From contig ADNK01003198.1 of NCBI GenBank assembly GCA_000320545.1, forward strand, positions 7,501 to 65,000: 57,500 nt of DNA, in the 5' to 3' direction. Both the position numbers and the translations under genes were made by a program. The notes beneath the pieces are model-generated. The model was not told where the DNA came from and did no database searches. It saw only the letters and a list, made by a program, of their open reading frames with translations. The stretch comes from Bigelowiella natans CCMP2755. Lineage: Eukaryota; Cercozoa; Chlorarachniophyceae. Positions 49,779-57,500 of this stretch are shown here, in pieces (position 1 is the stretch's first letter; each line of letters starts with the position of its first letter).

Positions 49779-49806
49779 CCACGCGGATATAGCAAATAAA
49801 CTGCCT
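44563..49806 (-). CDS. ABHD17-like alpha/beta hydrolase, at least 14 exons
   Basis: ABHD17 proteins are serine hydrolases that remove palmitate from membrane proteins; this is the closest family I recognise. Supported exons: 49674-49611, 49255-49224, 48828-48766, 47990-47916, 47604-47533, 47255-47205, 46954-46900, 46648-46569, 46063-46032, 45939-45907, 45653-45599, 45418-45366, 44909-44840 and 44685-44563, all in phase. Motifs: FLISHGNATDLG (oxyanion region), YAYDYTGYGLS, VILYGQSLGTGPT (GxSxG nucleophile Ser), YWFDIFPNVD, IFVIHGMQDEEID (acid Asp) and WVDGGGHNDIE (His). So the triad Ser-Asp-His is complete. The N-terminus is unresolved: 49806-49780 and a Cys-containing exon at 50419-50332 (DPGCCTC, possibly a palmitoylated cluster as in ABHD17) are candidates, so the true start may lie near 50.6 kb. 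The low-coordinate end is certain (TAG at 44565-44563). Confidence 0.87.
44681..44763. repeat. 43-bp tandem duplication spanning a 3' splice site
   Basis: A 40-bp sequence beginning AAGTTCTGAGGCACACAG occurs at 44681-44720 and again at 44724-44763 with no mismatch seen. On the coding strand each copy includes CTGTGTGCCTCAG|AACTT, the acceptor of the last hydrolase exon, so the intron holds a decoy acceptor. Confidence 0.9.
45093..45197. repeat. (TC)n(CA)n(GA)n compound microsatellite in hydrolase intron
   Basis: Three dinucleotide tracts follow one another with almost no spacer: about 20 TC, 11 CA and 19 GA units. The TC and GA arms are complementary, so the intron RNA could fold back across the CA tract. 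Confidence 0.92.
45790..45879. repeat. Tandem duplication of about 45 bp in hydrolase intron
   Basis: Two adjacent copies start CCATTTTCTTCTTGTTTCG (45790-45835 and 45836-45879) and differ by a 2-bp indel. A comparable duplication with GTAATTCTGGAAAATAAATA lies at 49061-49150. Confidence 0.88.
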
Positions 49807-49944
49807 CTTTTTAGATAGAAGGTGTGGGAGAACCTAGCTAGCTACTACTGCTTGTTGTTGTTGTTATTGTATCTACACACGTACTACCACTACAACTACT
49901 ACTACTACTACTATTATTACTACCCGCAGAGACTTAAGCACCCG

Positions 49945-50091
49945 AAGCAACATATTAGGCCTATTGACAAAATGGTGGTGGTGTATGCACGTCAATTACA
50001 TATTAGGCCTGCTGACAAAATGGTGGTGTATGCACGTCAAAGCAACATATTAGGCCTATTGACAAAATGGTGGTGTATGCACGTCAATTAC
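49945..50091. repeat. Three tandem copies of a block of about 50 bp
   Basis: Three near-identical units share CATATTAGGCCTATTGACAA, ATGGTGGTG and TATGCACGTCAA. They lie in the 5' intron region of the hydrolase gene. Confidence 0.88.
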
Positions 50092-50186
50092 GTATGTATG
50101 TAAGATGATGCTCAACAATGGAATGAAACCAGTGGCATACTATCTATCTATATTATGTATCTTTCTTCTGGCACAGGATGATGAGG

Positions 50187-50353
50187 AATAGCACACAGCA
50201 CTACTACGTACGTATTATTACATGTGCAACAGCCTGGATCCTATATAGCACACAGCACTACGTACGTATTATATTACATGTGCAACAGCCTGGATCCTAT
50301 ATAGCACAGCACTACGTACGTATTATATTACATGTGCAACAGCCTGGATCCTC
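50187..50353. repeat. Three tandem copies of a 55-60 bp block containing an exon end and 5' splice donor
   Basis: The repeated unit includes CTACGTACGTATTATATTAC and ATGTGCAACAGCCTGGATCC. On the minus strand this reads GGATCCAGGCTGTTGCACAT|GTAATA, the end of the candidate exon 50419-50332 and its donor. Two further decoy donors therefore follow the first. Confidence 0.85.
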
Positions 50354-50626
50354 CTCTTGATTGCCATGGCCTAAATCATCTTCCGAAGTATTCAATCTCT
50401 CGTATTGATTTCGTACAGGCTGATTATTGAATGTACTAGGTAAATAACATAATCGAATAAGAGCACAACTGTAGTATGCACCCACCTGTTTAAGTTCCTT
50501 TTCTCCAACAGCAGCAGAATTTTGAGTTGTGGAGGTAGTAGTTGGAATTATACTCATCATACAACAACTACTACCACTACTACTACTACCGCTACTACTA
50601 CTACAAGTGTTCTCAAGTCTGTTCAA
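50332..50626 (-). other. Candidate 5' exons of the hydrolase or of a separate gene
   Basis: An open stretch reads SAAVGEKELKQ before a GTGGGT donor near 50486. The next open stretch is 50419-50332 (PVRNQYERLNTSEDDLGHGN, then DPGCCTC). Both look like coding sequence on the minus strand. Phase to the next proposed exon (49806-49780) does not close, so at least one exon or the boundary is wrong. The Cys cluster would suit the palmitoylated N-terminus of ABHD17-type proteins. Confidence 0.35.
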
Positions 50627-50812
50627 AAGCAGCTTTGGCGCCGAGGAGACGAGATGACAGGAGAGGTTGCTGGTAGTTCTTCTTCACGTAGAAGTGATGA
50701 TACTACGCATGGGGATAGATAGATTCCCTGGTAACTAATTATCAACATGCATGTGATTACATCGATGTAGACTTATCATCATAACTGCAAAGCTGTATCT
50801 TGCACAGATATC

Positions 50813-50815
<3 letters not shown>

Positions 50816-50861
<46 letters not shown>
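50816..50861. repeat. (TC)n microsatellite
   Basis: About 22 TC units lie between the hydrolase 5' region and the tRNA gene. Confidence 0.92.
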
Positions 50862-50863
<2 letters not shown>

Positions 50864-50992
50864 TGCTTCCTTCCGGCTCTCTTTTCTTTTTCAGATTGTG
50901 CAGTAGGCTCCAAAGGAAAATGAAACAAACTCCTGACATAATTGTATACATGTTATAATATTTTTCTTCTCATTGACGAACTTCTTTTCCAT

Positions 50993-51065
50993 GCTCCATT
51001 AGCTCAGTGGTTAGAGCTCCAGTCTTATGAGCTGGAAGTCGCCGGTTCGATCCCGGCATGGAGCA
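50993..51065 (+). tRNA. tRNA-Ile (anticodon UAU), intronless
   Basis: A full cloverleaf is readable. A 7-bp acceptor stem GCTCCAT/ATGGAGC is followed by the D arm GCTC-AGTGGTTA-GAGC. The anticodon arm CCAGT-CTTATGA-GCTGG places TAT at positions 34-36. A 5-nt variable loop comes next, then the T arm GCCGG-TTCGATC-CCGGC and discriminator A. A-box (TAGCTCAGTGG) and B-box (GGTTCGATCCC) promoters are intact. A T-rich run within 10 bp downstream can stop Pol III. CCA is not encoded. UAU reads the AUA codon. Confidence 0.93.
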
Positions 51066-51186
51066 CTTGTTACTTTTTTTCGCAAAAAAACGGACACAAA
51101 TTTTGAAGAAAAGAAAGGCCATTTATTTCACATGGCGTCATCATTTTCAATCATAAATATCAGAGATTAGGGCTCGTTGTCTCGAG

Positions 51187-51279
51187 TTCTTTTGGATTCC
51201 GAAAAGACAGAAACATTCGGAACCTAAGAACACTCTTTTGGATTCCGAAAAGACAGAAACATTCGGAACCTAAGAACAC
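51187..51279. repeat. Tandem 46-bp duplication with internal dyad, upstream of the carrier gene
   Basis: Two copies of TTTTGGATTCCGAAAAGACA plus GAAACATTCGGAACCTAAGA lie 230-320 bp before the carrier ATG. Each copy contains the dyad GGATTCCGAA / TTCGGAACC. Confidence 0.88.
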
Positions 51280-51511
51280 AGGCGGCAGACCCTACCCCTA
51301 CGGATACGATACAGATAGTGCTCGTGTCTCTTCATTCAGATAAAAAGGGCACTGCGTCGGTTAACCTTTGCCTTGGGGAGATTTCGACTCCAAAGAGGAT
51401 AGCTATCTATTTTCTTTAGGAAAATAAGGGTGTTGCTCAGCTGTTGACTGACAGACAGACAAAAAAGATAGACAGAACTTAATAGTAAAGACTACGTGGA
51501 GGAGGGTTAGA

Positions 51512-53688
51512 ATGAGCCTATCTGACTCTCTGGCTGGAGTTTTGGGAGGAGTCGCTGGAACGGTAGTTGGACAGCCTTTTGATCTGGTGAGTGAGTAGTA
51601 ATCAAATATGCTGCATTGCTGTGCACCAGGAACATACAGTAGTTGTTTGTTCGCTACTACTATTGACTTAGTTTCTTTATTGTTGTGCTGTAGATCAAGG
51701 TTAGGATGCAAACAGGGGATGGAAAATTAGGTGGTTGCGACTGCTTTTTCTACCCAAATATAACTTCCAACAACAATGTATTAAATTTTATCATTAAACT
51801 ACTACTATTGTTCGCCGAGTGAGTGAGTTTTATTGAGCAGCCACGTTGGACTTTATATTATCTGCTATTCCTCCTCCTCTTCGTGTACAGCATTATATAT
51901 CGTAACCACCATTCAGGAAGTAGTCCAATCTCAGTTCTTATTAAAATTGTCAGGAATGAGGTTGGTAGAAATTATTTACTTCGACAAGCTTCACTATCGT
52001 GGAGACCTTCTTTTTCATAAAAATCTTTTTTCTTTTTTGAAATTATTTGTCCTACAAACAAATGCAAATAAAGAACACTACGTACAGGGAATTCGGACCC
52101 TTTTTCGAGGAATAGCATTCCCTCTCATCGGGTAAATAAATAAACTACATCAGCCAGCCAATGTGTAGTCTGCTGCATTGTAATTGTTGTGGAGGAGTAA
52201 CTTCACTATTACTGCTGTCAATATGCTACTTGTACGCAAAGAAGGAAGATGAAGAAGAACAGAAGGGAGCGATTTATGGTGGTATTTATGAAGACTAGCT
52301 AGAGCATAGAGTGATATCTACACCACCGCATATGATGTGTCATAATTGGTATTGTTGACGCAACAGATATGTACCGGTTAATGTGGTAGTCTTCGGAGCA
52401 TATGGAAAAGCAGAACAGTCAGTACCGACTAACACTGCTGTCTATTCGATATATCGATGGCTATTTGTGTGTGTGCGCGTTTGTGTGTGTGTGTGTGTGA
52501 TGAATCGCAGCAGCAGCAGCTACAATTACGACATCATAAACACACAACACGCATTAACAACACAGCTAAACATTATACTTGTTTGTAATCACCCTTAAGT
52601 AAAATAAAGCATATGTAGTTGAGGTGAATGCAAACCTATTGCTACAGCAGCAGCCATTGCTACTTGCTTACTACTGCTGCACGCGTCAATCACCTGCAGC
52701 ATTCGTCTATTGTTTGTTGATGTCGTTGTATGCTGTTTATCATCACCTGCATTGAATAATAAGATATTGTTCTATTTTTAGGACTTTAGTGGAAATGAGA
52801 AGGAGGAGGAGTGATAAGTTTAAAGCACTAACTTCGTCACCACCAACAACAGCAACCGATTCATTTCTTGCAGGAGCTTTTGCAGGGGTAGGGATTTGAA
52901 TAACTGCATCATTAGCACATTATATTGAATTATTGTTCTAGTCACACTACTCTATTCCAATTTAGTATAGTATTTGACTGATGTTCTACTACAAATATAT
53001 TATGATAATACTCTTCATATTCGTATCTACTCCTCGTAGGCTATTCAAGTGCCTATATGTGCACCAGTAGAAGCTTTTAAAATAAGAATGCAAACCCAAA
53101 TGACTGGTTATATCTCGACGAGTTGATGCTCATCCTAATAATGATGATGATAACGATGATGATGATGATGAGCGACAAAAGGAGGCAGGCGGCTAATTTC
53201 ATTAAATCACAATTATATACGTATACCACATGGATGTATTCGTACGTCTCTCTCCCTACGTACGTCCGCATCTATACGTATTACTTCATGCTAAATTACG
53301 TGATCATGATCATCATCATCATTACACTAACAGGAAGCAATAGAGCACTGAATCCTAGGATGGAAACACTTTTTCGAAATTCAAGTCACGCATTGAAAAG
53401 CATAATACAAAATGAAGGATTGACAGGTTGTACTTCACCTCTATGTAGTAGTAGATATAGTCCGTACTCAAGAAGAAGAAGAAGAAGAAGAAGAAGAAGA
53501 AGAAGAAAGGAAGAAAGATGCGAGTAGATGCTACATACGCGCAGTAGTGGTGTGAGCATAGTTGTGATGATGATGACGATGATGATGATGATGATGATGG
53601 TACTACTACTACTACTACTACTACTACTTACTACAAGGAGTTTATCGGGGAGTTGTAGCCACTGCTCTACGGGATGTATTGGGGTCAG

Positions 53689-53725
<37 letters not shown>

Positions 53726-55393
53726 ATTTTGTGGTAGAATTAGTCGTAGAACATAATAGCAAGAGGAGGAGGAGATGGGAAAAGGAAAACAGACGATGGC
53801 TAGTTAGTAGTACGATTGATCAGCAATAATCAGTATTTGTAGTAGGTCAAGAATATTGTTGATGATAATCTTGAGTATCATCATCAATAATATATAACTA
53901 TAGGTATGGATTGTACTTTGGTATATTCCATCTATTTTGCGATTACTTGAAACAAGATAAGGTCGTTGACTATTGTTCAAATATTAATAATATCTTCACT
54001 ATTTTTTACCAAAAATTCGTTCTACTTTTTCGCTATGATTTGTTTCCCCCCTCTCCCCCCCCCTTCTTTCTCACACACACAAAAACACCTACATGCAAGC
54101 ATATGATAGTCTACATGTGTATTAATAATTATGAAACAAACGAATGTTTGCATTTGAGAATATGATGATGATTACTGCTACTACTACTACTACTAGCTGA
54201 TCATTGTTTGGTTAGGAGAAGAAGGCCGGTCATCTAGTCACTTTTGTATCTGGGGGCATGAGGTGCTACTATACATTGCTATACATACTTAGCAGTAGTT
54301 GTAGAAGTAGTAGAAGTAGAAGAAGAAGAAAGAAGAAGGAGAAGTTTTAGATGGCAGCAGTCGTAAGCAGCAACAGCAGCAGCTCCATCATCGCATTATG
54401 AATATAATCTATTACTCCTTTTCTTTAACTGTTATCAGCGGATTTGTTTGCTATGGAATTTGTTATCCGTTGGACACGGTGCAGTTGTTTATATTACTAT
54501 CATCGATTATTAGCGGGAGATTTTTATATCTTTTCAATAGGAGCTCTTCACAGTAGTATTATGCAATAGTTTGACGATTGAGCAGCATAAATAAATAGTG
54601 TTGACACAAAATAATAAAGTAGTCGCTCACACTCGATCTTTGGAACCTAATCTCTTCATTATTATGCTTTAATTATATACTTCTGCTACGCCTATATTTT
54701 TTTGAATTCATAATTTTCGAACAAACACTTGGACAATAGTGATGTGAGATCACATGATAGACACAGCTAATAATCAGTATGGTTATGGTAATGACTGATG
54801 ATAAGAAGGTTAAGAGAGATCATTATGATTCCTTCATTGAAAATCAACGGAAGGGAAACAAATTGTCTAGAGAGAACACCAATGAGAGGGGGGACATTCA
54901 TCCTCATCGTTGATTCAAACTTATTATTAATGCAAAGCATCATGATGATGACCATCATCAATTCACCACCAGATCAAAAGTAGAGTCCAAGGTTTAAGAA
55001 ATAAAAGCATCATCTCTGCTGCAAGGCAATATTATGGATATTATTACGTTATTTATCACATAATTTTAACAAAATACAAGATTATTTGAAGAGATTTATA
55101 TTTATTATAGAAAGATAATAAATGTTTGACTCCCGACCTGTTGTCGTAACTTACTACTTTAGGGAGGTATTGCAATCAGGCGGGATCTTAGGATTTTACA
55201 AGGGATTAGGTGAAGTTCATTCAAGAATTTTCATCTCATTTTTAGCAACCAGTCACTCACACGCATCATCAAACTCTAATATCAAATTATTCTAGGCCCC
55301 ACCCTCATGAGAGCCTTTCCAGAAAATGCTGCAGTGTTATACACATACGAAATGGTAGTAAAAATTATAAGAGAGAGGCAGACTCATAACTAG
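51512..55393 (+). CDS. Mitochondrial carrier family (SLC25) protein, 15 exons, 301 aa
   Basis: These carriers exchange metabolites across the mitochondrial inner membrane with three repeats of two helices. Exons: 51512-51586, 51694-51730, 51917-51960, 52088-52131, 52367-52417, 52782-52887, 53040-53106, 53334-53426, 53638-53683, 53904-53961, 54216-54262, 54439-54478, 54973-55025, 55163-55209 and 55296-55393. They total 302 codons, the usual family length. The three signatures PxD/ExxKxRxQ are present: PFDLIKVRMQ, PVEAFKIRMQ and PLDTIKSRVQ. Loops LFRGIAFPLIG, VYRGVVATALRD and FYKGLGPTLMRAFPENA match the [FY]xG and RAFPxNAA patterns of the carnitine/ornithine branch. Substrate cannot be settled without contact-site comparison. 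The last intron but one fits only with a GC donor (55026). A tRNA gene lies about 450 bp upstream. Confidence 0.94.
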
Positions 55394-56028
55394 GTTTAAC
55401 CCAATTTTGTCCCAAATATGTGAATGAAGTATCACGTTGTTCCATATTGTAACATAGGTTATTAGATGGTTAAAATCAGGACAGAGTTCGGGTGATACCG
55501 TGGATTAAAAATGAAATACGGGTACCAAGTCTTGCATCCATGTATAGTGGATTGCAAGTTTATGATTGTAATTGACAAAGTATCATAATGTATATGTACT
55601 TTTTCATTGTGATACGCTAGTGCATGTGACACGTGTAGCAGCTGCAGATATGTTCTGTGATCACATTCATCAATGTGATATGTGAGTGCAGATGTGGTAT
55701 ACGCAGCAATGCTCATGTGCGCACGCATCACAAGTCTAGCTCTTTGCGGCTGCGCATTGGTGCAGCAGTGCATCATCACAAGCACGCGCACATGCAGTGC
55801 ATGAGTCTCATCATCGCTCGCATCATCGCACTCTGCCAACACTTTGTTGACTTTGATGCATCAGTGAAAGAATGGTCCTGACAAGAGTGGTGATAGTAAT
55901 ATATGTGTTTACAAGCACATGTGTAATGTGTAATGATTATTCATTGTGAATGCGCTACATAGAATCTAGGTAATAAAACAGATCATTCATTTTCTAGCAG
56001 CGCCACTATCTACTAACATAGGATCACC
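55394..56028. other. Convergent intergenic island
   Basis: No gene is supported. The middle (about 55530-55930) is rich in GCATGTGACACGTG-, CAGCTGCAG- and GCATGAG-type words, a milder version of the other convergent islands. Confidence 0.55.
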
Positions 56029-57496
56029 TCAAAGACCATCTTTAATGCTACTATGAAAATTGCTAACTGTTTCATTTATTGGTGGAAATTGAGTTGTTAA
56101 GCTCCTCATAACCTCCTTGCACTCCTCAAAAGCCGCATTGATGTAATGAAATCTCCCTTGGAATCTGCTAGTAGTTTCTTTCAACCTCTACATAAGTAAA
56201 TTAATCATAGCAGGATATCAAAATCTCGGTTACGTAAAAGCAATGAAAAATTTTGTTAATCGCGTTACTACTACCAAGCAGATGTCCTGAAAAGCATTTC
56301 GATTGCTTAGGTTGGGTTCAAGTTCATACGCGTGTCTTCCAATCAACAAATTAAGCAGAGTTTTGAGAAAGGAGGAGGTATTAAGACTGTGGTAGTATTT
56401 CGATGATGATACGGCTATTGTAGTTATTACTTGATATGAGAGATTCCTGTTCGATAATCCGCCAATGCGATGTCAAAGATCTATTTTGATGAATATTCAT
56501 AAGAGGTAAGCTATCATCCAGAAGAATTTGATTTTCTTATAATATGATGTTACCGCCAGTCGAACCCATAGGGGAGATAGTTCCGTACTTGTCATATCAA
56601 ATCCCATTTTTCCTAATTCAAAATATGGATTTTGTCGTAATAATCAACTTAAATAATTGTCTTGTTATTATGAATCTGCTGCGTCAAGTATGTATTTGAT
56701 AATGATGCCCTATTAATTAAAGATAGACACTTTAGGAGTGTATCTAAGTGAAGCTAGAGGGATTCATTGAGAGGTGGCTATTGTTTTTGAGTGTGTTTGT
56801 TGGGAGGTGGATTCATTGAGGTTAGGATGTAATTTATTATTGAATTATTTCACTAATTTGTATTTATTCTGTCTAATTTATGCATATTTACCATGGCATC
56901 CTTGATTACATCCACGATGTTGTCTCGAATAGTCAGTGTGAAAAAGAAACAAACATAATAATTTAGAAATAAATCAGCACAAATTATATGCATATTTCCC
57001 TTTCCATGCTAAGTAATAATCTCTCTCCATATGTAGTTGTTATGATCATCTGCATCCCAATTACTGTAATAAATTTATTGATACAATTTCTTGATAGCAA
57101 CAATTAACCCTCGTGATATCATCATTATATTTCACTACAATTTATTATATGAGCTTTAGATATAGCCGCAATGATAACGAAAATACTGTAGTACCTTATT
57201 GCTTGTTTGATGCATTCACGAGCGTCATATAGCCTCCCCATCTTTTCCAATTTTGCAGATTTCTTTCGATGAAAATAAATTGAAAACTACATCATTATTT
57301 TGTGACTACCTATCATCAAATGTACAACAAAGAAGTTTACTATCTGTTGACATAAGGACATAAATATCCAATACAACAGCAAAAAAGTTAGTTACTGGTG
57401 GCTCACATATGAAAGAGAACACCCAATATAGCACTACCTCCAAGTACGATTCGAGATTTTGGAAATCAACGGGACCACCAAATTGTATATTTTCAC
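56029..57496 (-). CDS. Unrecognised helical protein, C-terminal exons; 5' part beyond the window
   Basis: I do not recognise the family. Good exons on the minus strand: 57496-57438 (GENIQFGGPVDFQNLESYLE), 57262-57195 (KSAKLEKMGRLYDARECIKQ), 56386-56275 (LNTSSFLKTLLNLLIGRHAY and on) and 56187-56029 (RLKETTSRFQGRFHYINAAF and on, ending SSIKDGL-stop). Weaker exons lie near 56926-56896 (NIVDVIKDAM) and 56617-56555 (EKMGFDMTSTELSPLWVRLA). The first two join in phase, as do the last two. The exons between are not settled: one attractive block near 57066 (NWDADDHNNY) has no usable donor. The residues suggest an all-helical scaffold or tether subunit. The 3' end faces the carrier gene. Confidence 0.55.
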
Positions 57497-57500
57497 CTAG

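Noticed and set aside
49945-50353. CRISPR-like array (several direct repeats of about 50-60 bp)
   Set aside because: The repeats are contiguous tandem copies without unique spacers, in a eukaryotic intron, with no cas genes.
51187-51279. Heat-shock element
   Set aside because: TTC and GAA triplets are present, but their spacing (three bases instead of two) does not match the nGAAnnTTCn rule.

Overview
This is nuclear DNA from a eukaryote, almost certainly a unicellular protist or alga. The genes are split into many short exons with GT-AG introns of roughly 45-600 bp. Introns and spacers are full of di- and trinucleotide microsatellites. The gene content is purely eukaryotic: DDB1, ORC1, SF3B2, a mitochondrial carrier, dolichyldiphosphatase, a twin-CX9C protein and a Pol III tRNA. 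A fungal-type homocitrate synthase and a plant-like PHD-BAH ORC1 do not settle the lineage, so I leave it open.

Layout: DDB1 C-terminal part (+, 1-2710); short-chain dehydrogenase (-, 3783-6038); giant-virus-like GIY-YIG protein (+, 6740-7642); unknown 493-aa protein (-, 9610-13539); vezatin-like membrane protein (-, about 13799-16059); unknown Ser/Arg-rich protein (+, 16643-17515); dual-specificity phosphatase (-, 19291-21828); dolichyldiphosphatase (+, 22370-24329); ORC1 (-, 25644-28316); homocitrate synthase apparently fused to a LOR/SDH domain (+, 28821-37124); SF3B2 (-, 38573-42262); twin-CX9C protein (+, 42603-42999); ABHD17-like hydrolase (-, 44563 to about 49.8 kb or beyond); tRNA-Ile(UAU) (50993-51065); mitochondrial carrier (+, 51512-55393); unknown protein (-, 56029 to beyond the right edge).

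Thirteen of the fourteen adjacent protein-gene pairs alternate in strand, giving head-to-head and tail-to-tail packing. Divergent spacers are about 340-700 bp where both ends are defined. Convergent spacers are longer, about 635-1970 bp. They carry a distinctive composition rich in palindromic words (CTAG, CATG, GCATGC, AGCTAGCT) and few microsatellites. The one head-to-tail pair (13540-13798) has no such island.

Exon models were built by hand from protein-family similarity, GT-AG signals and reading-frame phase. Nine multi-exon models close exactly in frame from start to stop: the 493-aa gene, the vezatin-like gene, the phosphatase, dolichyldiphosphatase, homocitrate synthase, SF3B2, the twin-CX9C gene, the carrier (with one GC-AG intron) and, from its first visible codon, DDB1. 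The genes do not form one pathway. Functional links are limited to lysine biosynthesis (the homocitrate synthase fusion), replication licensing with E2F-like promoter sites (ORC1), splicing (SF3B2) and mitochondrial functions.
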